The notes under the pieces are model-generated. The model made no database searches and had not been told where the DNA came from. It was given only the letters and a program-made list of their open reading frames with translations. Positions 22,262-32,861 of a DNA stretch of 64,000 nt are shown in pieces (position 1 is the first letter of the stretch; each line of letters starts with the position of its first letter). The DNA lies in assembly GCA_012845835.1 (NCBI GenBank), contig JABAKD010000012.1, forward strand, positions 9,103,973 through 9,167,972, given 5' to 3'. The DNA comes from Undaria pinnatifida. Its lineage: Eukaryota; Sar; Phaeophyceae; Laminariales; Alariaceae. The translations under genes were made by a program, and so were the position numbers.

Positions 22262-22480
22262 CCGGTCGCCCCGGTGGTCTAGTGGTTGCCCTCCATGCTA
22301 CTAAAGTTGATTCTGGAGTTCGAATCTCGCGTGGGTCGCATTTTCGAGTACACTTGAGAAAATAAATAAATAAAAGGAACCAACTGCTAAGGACGCCTAG
22401 CAGCGTGGGTAGGCGCAATTCGGTGCGAGTCGACGAAGGAAGAAAGGTCTGAAGTCTTCTCAAGATAAGATTGAATGAAT
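22262..22480 (+). mobile_element. tRNA-derived SINE, second subfamily
   Basis: Begins GCCGGTCGCCCCGGTGG, like the minus-strand SINEs. It then has TGGTCTAGTGGTT (A-box) and GGAGTTCGAATCTCG (B-box), followed by a non-tRNA body. The ends cannot form a proper acceptor stem, so it is not a functional tRNA gene. Confidence 0.7.
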
Positions 22481-22888
22481 GGGAAGGGGGGTGAAGGGCC
22501 TGCTTAGTGACGCTGGATCTGAGCTGTGTCTAGGATCTGAGCTGTGTCTAGGGAAGGAGAAAGAGAAAGAAAAAGCGGAAAGTTAATACGAGCAGATGGT
22601 ATGCAAAATAAAAAAAAGACAGAATTTGGCGGCAAACCCGTAGGCTTAGCACGCGAAGCACTCATCCACAGCGCACAACTGCCGGCACATGGTAATACTA
22701 GCCACCGATTGAGATTTGTTTCAGCACGGCAGGCGCGCCTTGCCACTCTATCGACACACCCTTGGCCTGTGATACTAGTCGTCGGCGTTGCCGACAACCT
22801 GCTTGTGCGCATACAACTCTTCGGCCCCACCACAGCGGAAATATCGAGCGTAACGAAAACACAAGACTTTGCTCAACAACCGTATTAC

Positions 22889-23041
22889 CTTGTCAGGGTC
22901 GGGCCCCGCCTTCCCAACGGTTTCACCCAAGGCATGGCCATTAGCCGCCTCAATGGCGGTGCTAGAGGCTGGCACGTCCCCAGAAGGCTTTTTGATCTCC
23001 TCCTGGGGCGGTGGGGGTGTCGCTGGCTCAGCCTTGCCTCC
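22889..23041 (-). CDS. module exon X, copy 1 (possible USP upstream exon)
   Basis: 153 nt, phase 0-0, from TTTAGCAG to AAG|GTAATA. Encodes a Pro/Ala-rich low-complexity segment (ATPPPPQEEIKKPSG near its start, GKAGPDPDK at its end). It is homologous to X exons at 24,186-24,413 and 29,145-29,372. It could splice in phase to the first USP exon (22,087-22,127), making it a candidate N-terminal USP exon. Function unknown. Confidence 0.5.
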
Positions 23042-23598
23042 CTGCTAAAGGTAGGGAGCGTGATCCGTCGTTACAAAAGGGCTGAATTGAGGTCGCGAAC
23101 AACAATGATGACAAAGCGTGGCAGCTGCACAACTGGGCCTCCTCCGCATATGACCATCACGCTTCGCTACGAGGGTTTGTTTTCCGTGTACCATACGCAA
23201 TTCGTGGCATACACGCCGAACGTAGGAGAGGGACGCCCGCCAACCTTGCAAGCGACCATCTACCCATAGAGATAGTGCCAGCCAAAATAGTAGGTGCTAT
23301 TCAATGCACGGAAAAACAAAATCAAATCCGGACGGCGCGAAAGGCGCCGAGGTACATAGTGCGGCGGACGAACATAATTCAACAGTACGGCAAACTCGAG
23401 CACCGGTTGACGCAAGGAGAAGGTGGGAAAACCAGCGCCGCACTATCGAAAGCGTCGACAACATTGACTCGCTGTGTTTCCCTTTCCACACACACGCAGA
23501 ACCTCCGTTTTGCTTTTCAATTCGCTGCCGAAAATAAACAGCCTTTCTGAAGCCACACGTCGCAAGTCGTATTGAAGTGCATTGATACTACTTCGTAC

Positions 23599-23881
23599 CG
23601 TCTACGCACAATCCGGCACCACTTGCACTTGCCTTGGCTCCCATGCCACACTCTGTCTTCGCGGCACCCCTGGCTGCGGCCCTCTCCTGTCGGGCGGTAG
23701 CGCGGCGTTGCCTTAAGGCACATAGCTTGGCGGTCTCCTCATCCGTTACGATCTTCTTCGGCCTGGCCGCCTTGCGGCGGCCTGCCGATCTCGCCGAGGA
23801 GGTTGACGACGACATTGACGTCATAGAGATGCCTGGTAACGGCGGTGGTGCCGATTCTCGCGATGGCGAGGCCGACCGTGA
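23599..23881 (-). CDS. module exon Z, copy 1
   Basis: Minus-strand exon of 283 nt (3k+1) after acceptor GCGGTGCAG. It reads SRSASPSRESAPPP, a Ser-rich stretch, then the basic segment AGRRKAARPKKIVTDEETAK and RQERAAARGAAKT, with a donor GTACGA at its end. The composition (SR-rich then Lys/Arg helix) suggests a nuclear or nucleic-acid-associated protein. No family recognised. Related copies lie at 25,654-25,831 (plus strand), 25,977-26,113 (minus) and 28,740-28,860 (acceptor mutated). Confidence 0.5.
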
Positions 23882-24185
23882 CTGCACCGCGGATGACGTC
23901 AACGGTGGCGGTGTGGCCCAACCAAATACAAAACGACCAATGCGATCGAGACAATGACGGTGAAAACGGGAGTATCGGTTAGGCGCAAAACCAATAAAAA
24001 GCCTCCAAACCCAAGGTAACACCAGGCTCATCACTAAAATGTACGCCCTCTTGCACTGATGCCGTCTCTATTCTTGTACGTCCCGTCATCGAAAAACTGC
24101 TTGGCCGCGTATAACTCTTCGGCCGACCGCAGCGAGAGTCAGACGAAACATGAAAACATAAGACTTTGCCATATAACCATATCAC

Positions 24186-24413
24186 CTTGCCGGTGCCAGC
24201 GGGTCCCGTCTTCCCGACGGCGCGGTCGGAAGCAAGGCGGTCCGCCGACTCGACTGCAGCCCCCGAGGCAATCGCGCTTGGCACGTTTGAGCCAACAGGA
24301 GAGATATCGGCGTGGGTATCTCCCATGGACGCCGAAACGCCCAACGCTGCTCCAGATGATTTCTTGGCCGCCTCTTGGGACGGCGGGGGTATGACTGGCG
24401 CTGCTCCAACTCC
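24186..24413 (-). CDS. module exon X, copy 2
   Basis: 228 nt (76 codons), phase 0-0, GGCAG acceptor, AAG|GTGATA donor. PPPSQEAAKKSSGA ... ESADRLASDRAVGKTGPAGT. Same length and phase as copy 3 at 29,145-29,372 although the sequences differ throughout, which argues for past protein-level constraint. Confidence 0.55.
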
Positions 24414-24604
24414 CTGCCAAAGGTGGGGGGTGTGATCCATCATTACAAAAGGGCTGCAAAGGAGGCAACACATGTGTTGGCCTCCATGTGTTGGCCTCCT
24501 TTGCAGCCCTTTTGTAATGATGGATCACACCCCCCACCTTTGGCAGGGAGTTGGAGCAGCGCCAGTCATACCCCCGCCGTCCCAAGAGGCGGCCAAGAAA
24601 TCAT
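24356..24604. repeat. 249-bp near-perfect palindrome
   Basis: Left arm (24,356-24,474) is the reverse complement of the right arm (24,485-24,604) with one base gap, separated by a 10-base centre. The left arm contains the 5' end of exon X copy 2 and its acceptor, so an identical 31-residue frame exists on both strands. Confidence 0.92.
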
Positions 24605-25653
24605 GATGACAAAACGTGGCAGCTGCACAACAGGGCCTCCGCCGCATGTGATCATCATGCTTCACTACGAGAGTTAGTTTCCGTGTATGCAATTCGTTGC
24701 GTGCACCCAGGGTAGAAGAGGGTTACCCGCCAACCCTGTGAGCAGTGCCGGCATTCGCCGGCGCATGCTGTGAGAATAGGGGGAGGAGTTGAGGGGTCTG
24801 CTGGGAGAAATGGGTTTGTTTTTAAGCGTATTATACGGATGTCATGGAGCAACAATGGCAAGAGTTCAAAAGTTGAAGGCGATTCTATCTTATAAAGATA
24901 TTCTAACACCGCCAGCTGTGAGTCCGACAAATTTAGGGTCGATGCTCCTCTTTTCAATCTGCGTGATACACCGACTGTCCGTTTTTAGTGAGTTGTCATG
25001 ATTCATCATTGTTAAAGGCAATATTAAATGTATACAGCAGTAGTAAAACCTAGTCAATAGTAATAATGAACATTAACCTATACGGGGCCGGACCACAGCA
25101 CCTCTTTGGAACTGCACCTACCCATATTTTGGGGCACACGGCACTTGGAATTCGTATGGGATAACTCTGGCAGCAATGGGAAAAGGATTATAGACAAATA
25201 AACAAGTGTCTTACGTTGATACGTACACTGTATCAGCATATGTTTTCGAGCTCCGCACGCGTGCCGACATTCGCCGGCACACGTGCTCCGAGAAAGGCAG
25301 AAGGGAAGAACGGATGATTCGAATCAAATTCGGATGTCGCGAAAGTCGCTGAGGTACATGCAGCGGCGAATGCACACGCTACAGCAGGAAGACAAACTCG
25401 AATTCCGGTTGACGCAAATAAAAGGCGGGAAGACCGGCGTCGGACTACCGAAGGCGTGGAAACCATTAATTCGTTGTGCTGCTCTCAACTCACACAGAAC
25501 CTCCGTTGCACTTTCCTTTTGGTTGCAGACGTCAAACAGCGTGCTGTAGCCGCACGTCGTACGTCGCTCTGAATTGAATCGATACCACTTTGTACCGTCT
25601 ACGCAAAAGCTTGCACAACTTGCATTTGCCTCGGCGCCCAAGCCACGCTGCAG

Positions 25654-25831
25654 TCACGGTCGGCCTCACCAGCGGGAGAATCGGCATCAGCACGGTCACC
25701 ACCTGCCACAATGGTGGCGGAAGTCAATCCTATGCCGTCGATATCGTCGTTGCCGACCTCCTTGATGGAATCAGCAGGCCGCCGCAAGGTGACCAAGCCG
25801 AAGAAGCTTCTCACAGATTACTTACTGGGCC
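25654..25831 (+). pseudogene. inverted copy of exon Z
   Basis: Plus-strand copy: acceptor GCTGCAG, then SRSASPAGESASA and ESAGRRKVTKPKKLLTD, with a GTAAGG donor. Length 178 (3k+1, the same exit phase as copy 1). The sequence just left of it (25,560-25,640) is the 3' part of a Z copy in the opposite orientation, so a rearrangement breakpoint lies at about 25,650. Confidence 0.5.
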
Positions 25832-25976
25832 GTAAGGAAAAACGCGCTGCCAGCATTAACGTGGGGACCGCAGCCAGGGGTGCCACGGCGGCTGCGGTCC
25901 CCGCGTTAATTACACCAGCCCGATTTTCCTTCAGGTCCAGTGACTTATTTGTGCAGGCCTTCTTCAGCCTGACTAC

Positions 25977-26113
25977 CTTTCGCGGCAGTCTGTCGAGTTC
26001 GCCAAGGCGATCGACCTGTACGATATCGACGACATGGGAATGACTTCCGTCACCCCCATGACAGGTGGTGACGATGCCGATGCCGATTCTCGCGTTGGCG
26101 AGGCCGACCGTGA
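25977..26113 (-). pseudogene. exon Z, diverged copy
   Basis: SRSASPTRESASASSPP after a GCAG acceptor, ending at a GTAGTC donor. Shorter and lacking the basic RRKAARPKK segment. Confidence 0.4.
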
Positions 26114-26289
26114 CTGCACCGCCGATGTCATCGAGGCCGGCGATGAAACGTAACCCACTACAGAATGACAGGTGCGGTCAGTATATATAACAGAGGTCAT
26201 GGAAGTGTCGGTTGGCCACACAACCAGGAGAGCGCCTCCACTCCGAAGGTTACACCAGGCCCACCATACTCTACCATTGATGCCCGCTT

Positions 26290-27830
26290 GCACTGACTGT
26301 CTCTATTCTCGTACCGTCATCGAAAACACAAGACTTTGCTCAACAACCATATCACCTTGCCAGTGTCGGATCTCGCCTTCTCGACGGCTGCGCTCAGGCA
26401 TGGTCGATATTCGCCTCGATGGCGGTGCTAGAGGCGGGCGCGCCTAGCACGCTCGAGCCAGAAGGAGCGATGTCGGAGGGGGCGTCTCACGGACGGCAAG
26501 TCGCGGAAGATTTTCCGTCCGTGGGATTTGTCGTCCGTGGGAGATGCCCCCTCCAACATCGCTTCTTCTGACTAGAGCGTGCCAGACGCGCCCGCCTCTA
26601 GCACCGCCATTGAGGCGGCTATCGACTATGCCTTGGGCGAAGCTGTCGGGAAGGCGGGATGACGGCTTCTTGGCCGCCTCCTGGCATAACGAAACACAAG
26701 ACTTTGCTCAACAACCATATCACCTTGCCAGTGTCGGATCTCGCCTTCCCGACGGCTACGCTCTGGCATGGTCGATAGTCGACTCAATGGCGGTGCTAGA
26801 GGCGGGCGCGCCTAGCACGCTCGAGCCGGAAGGAGCGATGTCGGAGGGGGCGTCTCCCACGGACGGCCATCGCGGGACATTTTCCGTCCGTGGGATTTGC
26901 CGTCCGTGGGAGATGCCCTCTCCGACATCGCTTCTTCTGACTAGAGCGTGCTAGGCGCGCCCACCTCTAGCACCACCATTGAGGCGATATCGACCATGAC
27001 TTGGGCGAAGCTGTCGGGAAGGCGAGATGACGGCTTCTTGGCCGCCTCCTGGCGTAACGAAAACACAAGGCTTTGCTCAACAACCATATCACCTTGCCAG
27101 TGTCGGATCTCGCCTTTCCGACGGCTGCGCTCAGGCATGGTCGATATTCGCCTTAATGGCGGTGCTAGAGGCGGGCGCGCCTAGCATGCTTAAGCCAAAA
27201 GGAGCGATGTTGGAGAGGGCGTCTCCCACGGACGGCGAGTCGCGGGAGATTTTCCGTCCATGGGATTTGCCGTCCGTGAGAGATGCCCTCTCCAACATCG
27301 CTCCTTCTGACTAGGGCGTGACAGGCGCGCCCGCCTCTAGCACCGCCATTGAGGCGATATCGACCATGCCTTGGGCGAAGCTGTCGGGAAGGCGGGATGA
27401 CGGCTTCTTGGCCAAATCCTGGCATAACGAAAACACAAGACTTTGCTCAACAACCATATCACCTTGCCAGTGTCGGATCTCGCCTTCCCGACGGCTGCGC
27501 TCAGGCATGGTCGATAGTCGCCTCAATAGCGGTGCTAGAGGCGGGCGCGCCTTGCACGCTCGAGCCGGAAGGAGCGATGTCGGAGAGGGCGTCTCCCACG
27601 AACGGAAAATCCCACGGACGGAAAATCTCCCGCGACTTGCCGTCCGTGGGAGATACCCTCTCCGACATCGCTCCTTGTGGCTCGAGCGTGCTAGGCGCGC
27701 CCGCCTCTAGCACCGCCATTGAGGCGACTATCGACCATGCGCGAAGCCGTCGGGAAGGCGGGATGACGGCTTCTTCCCCGCCTCCTGGGGCGGCGGGGGT
27801 ATCGCTGGCGCAGCCTTACCTCCCCGATAA
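26290..27830. repeat. four tandem ~368-bp units, each with a long hairpin
   Basis: The phrase GACTTTGCTCAACAACCATA marks units near 26,333, 26,700, 27,070 and 27,441. Each unit holds a self-complementary segment whose arms begin GGCGGTGCTAGAGGCGGGCGCGCC and meet around the CCCACGGACGG blocks (hairpins about 26,415-26,635, 26,785-27,000, 27,155-27,365 and 27,515-27,735). On the minus strand each unit resembles exon X (CCAG acceptor, EAAKKPSSRLPD start, GTGATATGG donor). Because of the palindrome, similar peptides (AVLEAGAPSTL, SDIAPSGSS) are read from both strands. Confidence 0.88.
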
Positions 27831-28384
27831 AGGTAGGGAATGTGATGTGTCGTTACAAGAGGACTGAATTGAGGTCGCGAACAAATCATGACAAAGCGTG
27901 GCAGCTGCACAACTGGGCCTCCGCCGCATATGGCCATCACGCTTCGCTACGACGGTTAGTTTCCGTGTATCATCTGCAGTTCGTTGCATGCACGCCGAGC
28001 GTAGAAGAGGGGATGCCCGTCAACCTTGCAAGCGGCCATCTATCCATGGAGATAGTGCCAACCAAACAGTAGGTGCTATACACCGCACGGACGATTTTAA
28101 GTCAAATTCAGACCTCGCGAAAGTCGCCGGGGTAGATATTGCGGCCGACGAACATGATACTACAGTACAACGAACTCGAACACCGGCTGAGTCAAGGGGA
28201 AGGCGGCAAAACCGGCGCCGCAATATCGAAAGCGTCGACATCATCAACTCGCCCTGCTTCCCTCTCCACACACAAAAAAAAAAGTCTCGCTTTTCTATTC
28301 GCTACCAAAATCAAACAGCGTGCTGGAGCCTCAACTCGCACGTCGTTCTGAAGTGTGCCAATTCGCGAAACCAGCACCATTTTT

Positions 28385-28712
28385 TGTCTCGACTCCCACG
28401 TTACACTCTGCCGTCCCGGCGCCCCTGGCTGCGGCCCTCTCCTTTTGGGCATCAGTGCGGCGTTGTCTTAACGCCAGTACATTAGCGGCCTCCTCATCCT
28501 TGAGGACCTTCGGGTTACCACAAGTCTTGACGCCAGTATATTAGCGGCCTGCTCATTCTCAAGACCCTTCGGGTCGGCGCAAGGCGGCCAGGCCGGAGAA
28601 GGTCCTTGCGGATTAGGTGATCGCTAACATACTGGCGTTGAGACAACGCCGCACTGACGCCCAAAAGGAGAGGGCCTCAGCCAGGGGTAGAGTGTGACGT
28701 GGGAGCCGAGGC
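28385..28712. repeat. imperfect palindrome over an exon Z copy
   Basis: CTCTCCTTTTGGGC...GTGCGGCGTTGTCTTAACGCCAGTA (28,434-28,482) is repeated inverted at 28,635-28,682, with flanking arms extending to about 100 bp each side. A 62-bp direct duplication (CGCCAGTA.ATTAGCGGCCT) lies in the spacer. The Z acceptor beside it (about 28,858) reads CGG instead of CAG. Confidence 0.8.
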
Positions 28713-29144
28713 AAGTGCAAGTGGTGCTGGGTTTTGTGCATCGCCGAGGAGGTCGATGGCGACGATATCGACGGCATAGAGGTGCCTGGTGACGGCCGTG
28801 GCGCCGATTCTCGCGATGGCGAGGTCGGCCGTGACCGCACCGCGGATGACGTCAACGGTAGCGGTGTGGCCCAACCACATACACAGAACGACCAATGCGA
28901 TCGTGACAAATGACGGGGAAATCGAGAGTATCGGTTAGACACGCAACCATTCGAAGGCCTCCAATCCCAAGGTAACACCGGGCTCGTCATTACATGTATA
29001 TACAACCCCTTGCACTGACTCCGTCTCTACTCTCGTACGTATCGTCATCGAAAAACTGCTTGTACGCGTACAACTCTTTGGCCGACCGCAGCTTAAGCAT
29101 CAGGCATTACCCAAACATGAGACTCTGCTAAACACCCATATCAC

Positions 29145-29372
29145 CTCGCCGGTGCCAGCGGGTCCAGTCTTCCCGATGGTGCGGTCGGAGGCAAGGCGGT
29201 CCGTCGACTCGACTGCAGCCCCCAAGGCAGTCACGCCTTGCAAACTCGAGCCAGAAGGAGAGACACCGAAGGGGACATCTCCCACGGACGGCGAGGCTCC
29301 CGTCGGAGCTCCAGGCGGCTTCTTGGTCGCCTCTTGGGACGGCGGGGGTGTGACTGGAGCTGCTTCCGCTTC
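29145..29372 (-). CDS. module exon X, copy 3
   Basis: 228 nt, phase 0-0, acceptor TTGGCAG, donor GAG|GTGATA. EAEAAPVTPPPSQEATKKPP at its start, ESTDRLASDRTIGKTGPAGT near its end. Paralogue of 24,186-24,413. Confidence 0.55.
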
Positions 29373-29734
29373 CTGCCAAAGGTGGGAGGTGTGATCCGTA
29401 AATACAAAAGGGTTGAAAAGGGTGAGAACAAGTTACGACAAAACGTGGCAGCTGCACAACAGGGCCCCCGCTGCATGTGATCATCACGCTTCACTACGAG
29501 GGTTCATTTTCAGAGTATGCAATCCGAAGCAGCACGAGGTCCACACATACCCTCGAGGAGGGAGATAGAAAATAGTTGAAAACAATCACTTATCCTCGTC
29601 TGCAGGTACGCCTCATCCAGGAGCAGTCTGTGGTTTTTCAAGATTCTCTCGTGGTAAGCTCTGCTTCTTCGCACGAAGTAAGAATAAGATCAAGAGTTGA
29701 GACTCCACCCACCCACCCACCCCACGAGCATACA

Positions 29735-30013
29735 TGTTGGTTGTCCTCATGAACGTGACGGACATGATCCATCTTATATCAGGGAGTTCCATATTATGTT
29801 GGAAAGGGATTCATGTATAAGATGTAAGGGGACTGTTTGGCCGGATGTTTCCCGGCATGTTTTACCATGAGCTGTCACTCTTAGTTTTGCTCCATATGAG
29901 ACCGAGTCAGACTCGACGGCTGGATAATATAAGAGAGTACTGTGTCACTGTCTTGATTCATCACCACGCCAACCATATACACGTTGCTTGTCCTATTATG
30001 AATAGTACTGGCA
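29735..30013 (+). repeat. 5' LTR
   Basis: Matches the right LTR closely over the first ~236 bases (TATCAGGGAGTTCCATAT, GGACTGTTTGGCCG, GAGACCGAGTCAG). The last 43 bases do not match; see findings. Confidence 0.8.
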
Positions 30014-31453
30014 TTTGGTAACTTGAAATACGAGTGATAAATGCTTTACGAGCTGACGATGAATGCATGAAAAGAGCAGTTCAACCTATGCCGACCTAAT
30101 CGCTCGATTGCACGATCCATCCGCTGCTTGTGTGGAGTCAATCTTGCGCCGGGAACGGCTGCTTTATTCAGGATGATAGGCTGGAGTGCCCGAGCTGCGG
30201 CGATGCCATGAGACCGGAAGGAGGCTGCCGCAGCGGAGGGACCAACAGCAGTAGTGTTTGGGGCATTGGGGTTGAAATTAATGGATATGATACCTGGTGA
30301 TTGTGATTTTGTTGTTTGAACTTTGATTGTGAGCCAGCTTGAGATTGACTCGATTGTTTTTCTTGTTTGTGTTATAGGATAAGGCTTGCTTATTGTTGGC
30401 AAGACAAAATCTCGGCCAATGGCAAAGCGGACGAGATTGAACAGACCACGAGCTGCGCAAAGGCGCGTTCGGTCTAGTTCGAGTATTCGTGACTTGAGTA
30501 TTGTCCCGCTGACGCGTTGGTTATGCGTTGTCTGATCGCGCGGACTTACCCCATGCTTACTTGAAGAATGTATAGCACCCATGTTACGCGTGCTCGTCAG
30601 GAATAATGAGGAACGATACAATATGTTATTTGATTTTGCGAGTTGATTATTATGTCTGTTTGAGTCGGTACCACCGTATTGGACAATGCCGTTTTAATCT
30701 GGCAGACACCATTAAGATGGCGATGTTCTTGCGGTATGTGTGGACGGTATTTTCCCGGGGTTTGGTACGATGTACATTGCGGTTTTCGAGGATAACACGA
30801 GGGGGCGAAGAACCTTATACAAAACCCAGTGTGCACGTCGAACTCGAAGCACATAGACGTGTGACCCCCTTTTTGCGGAAGCTTATTTTTCGGGGAGATA
30901 TTTGGTTATTCGAGTGTTTGACCAGTGCGACATGCCGCCGCTACGTGTGCTACACATTTCGTCGTGCACGTAGGCGGGGGGATGCTTTTTGCCGTGCAGT
31001 GTGCAGAGTACGATGAAATCGAGTTTCTGCGTTTGTTTGCGTTTTTGTATAATACTGCGGAGTTTGTTTTTCCTGGTTCAGTTTGTAGACCCCGTGCTGT
31101 GTACTAGTATCTCGAGGAAATCGGGAATAATCGGAGTTTATTTGAGTCAATTTTTGAGAATTGCGTCGTTTTTACCTGATCATTTCCGAGAAAAATATCA
31201 TTGTCGTTTTCACCTGGCAATGATTTTCGAGAGTAGTTGATGTTTGCAGCATGAGTCTGTTGTTACTTGGATTGGGACTTGAAGGACTTATTGAGTTGAG
31301 GACTGGAATTTTGGTTTCGAGTTTGTTGGGGTTCTGAGTTCGATACGAGTTCATTACGATATGACGATGTATCAACCCTGCGATGTCGTGCCTTCTCATG
31401 CACAAAGCAGGGAGGATATTAGTGTGTTCGTCGTGTGTAATGAGGAGGGGGGA

Positions 31454-31733
31454 TGTTGGTTGCCCCCATGAACATGACGGTTATGATCCATCTTATATCA
31501 GGGAGTTCCATATCATGTTGAAAGGGATTCATGTATAAGATGTAAGGGGACTGTTTGGCCGAACGTTTCCCGGCATGATTTGCCAAGAGATGTCACCGGC
31601 AGTTTTGCTCCATATGAGACCGAGTCAGGCTCGACGGCTGGATAATATAAGAGAGAGAGCTCTGCCACCGTCTTGAGTCATCACCACGCCTTCCCGCGCC
31701 AGCTACGTGTATACCTTTGGATATCTATCAACA
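31454..31733 (+). repeat. 3' LTR
   Basis: Preceded by the polypurine tract and followed by the ATACA target duplication. Ends ATCAACA. Confidence 0.8.
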
Positions 31734-31869
31734 ATACATAATTCAGCAGGATTTATATATTATGCGTAATCCCGAGACGAAACGTTCTCATAAGTTCAAT
31801 AAGAACAAGGATACAGAGGTAGATAGTTATTTACCGCCGGAGAAAACAACATAGAGTAGCAAGTGATAG

Positions 31870-32110
31870 ACATGAGTGCCGGTACCGGGTATTTCGGTAA
31901 GTTCGGTACGACATCAATACCGGTACCGCCGGTATTGGTACAGACGTTCATACCGGTACCGGGCGCTTCGGTAGGTTCGGTGCGACATCAATACCGATAT
32001 CGGGCACTTCGGTAAGTTCGGTATGACATCATCGGTACCGGATACCTTTGTAAGTTCGGTACAACATCCATACCGATACCGAGAATACCGGTACCGTACC
32101 AAACACACCC
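31870..32110. repeat. GGTACCGG/TTCGGTAAGTTCGGTA repeats
   Basis: About four degenerate ~41-bp units of TTCGGTA(A/G)GTTCGGTACGACATCAATACC joined by GGTACCGG palindromes. Related sequence closes the window at 63,800-64,000. Confidence 0.85.
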
Positions 32111-32860
32111 TTGGATATGTATGATAGGTCTGACACATACTTGAAAAGCGAATACACGTTGCCCACCTATATCTAAAACATCAGCTGTTGCACAGAAGAA
32201 CAGCTGTGACCGAACCTGCAACGAAACGTCAGCTGTGATGTTGAATATTTATGAAAAGCTCACCAGCAGGCATGGAAGTCATGCGGACCAGCGGCGAAAA
32301 TATGAAAGGGCCGCCAGCAGGCAAAAAAACATGAAAGGCCCGGCACCAAGCACGGAAGCCTTACCGGCAGGCCGCATCGAATTTGTATATGGTTCTACAC
32401 TACTCGGGGCTTGAACAACAAATATCTGTCTCGCAGCTGTTGACCCCAGAGCTTGTGTACTTTGTGACCACAGTGCTTGCATTTCTCCAAGATGAAGAAC
32501 AAGCCGTAGGATGAAGAACTAGTACGGGCACCGGGTGTGCTGGATGTCGATGGGCGGAATAATGGCGTTTTGCGAAGAACACACACACATATGAATGCAT
32601 TGGGCCATCTCTTATTAAAGCATTTGACTCAAAAGAGCGTCACCCCTAAAAATGATGTTTCAGCACCTTCGCAGGCGTGTTTGACCCGGGAGACGGACGA
32701 GTCCTGCCCGTTCTTCTCGAATTGTATTCAACCTTTTCGAGAGGAATCCAGCGCCGTTCGTTGCCTCTTTAGGACTTTCGACGAACACGTTGTACAATTT
32801 CGTTGTATCTTAACTTAAAATGCCGAGATAGCCGAAGCCAAGGCATGAAATTCATCAGCG
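32110..32860. other. no recognisable gene
   Basis: Short open frames only. The GACATCCAGCACACC phrase near 1,136 has its reverse complement near 32,537, a trace of another dispersed repeat. Confidence 0.4.
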
Positions 32861-32861
32861 T

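Larger units (their letters stand above)
29735..31733 (+). mobile_element. non-autonomous LTR retrotransposon (about 2.0 kb)
   Basis: Two direct repeats (29,735-30,013 and 31,454-31,733; 279/280 bp) start TGTTGGTTG and end in CA. The element is flanked by ATACA on both sides (29,730-29,734 and 31,734-31,738). A polypurine tract, GAGGAGGGGGGA, abuts the right LTR. TTTGGTAACTTGAAA, a candidate primer-binding site, follows the left LTR. The 1.44-kb interior has no gag, protease, RT or integrase motifs. The 191-codon minus-strand frame at 30,046-30,621 is antisense to the element and has no recognisable domain. The element must depend on another for mobilisation. Confidence 0.82.

Noticed and set aside
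22262-22335. Functional tRNA gene
   Set aside because: A and B boxes are present but no acceptor-stem pairing and no anticodon arm; the sequence continues into a SINE body.
24059-24677. Overlapping plus-strand genes at the palindrome
   Set aside because: Mirror images of minus-strand exon X created by the palindrome.
30046-30621. 191-codon minus-strand gene
   Set aside because: Antisense to the LTR element interior, no domain, no splice context; most likely chance openness.
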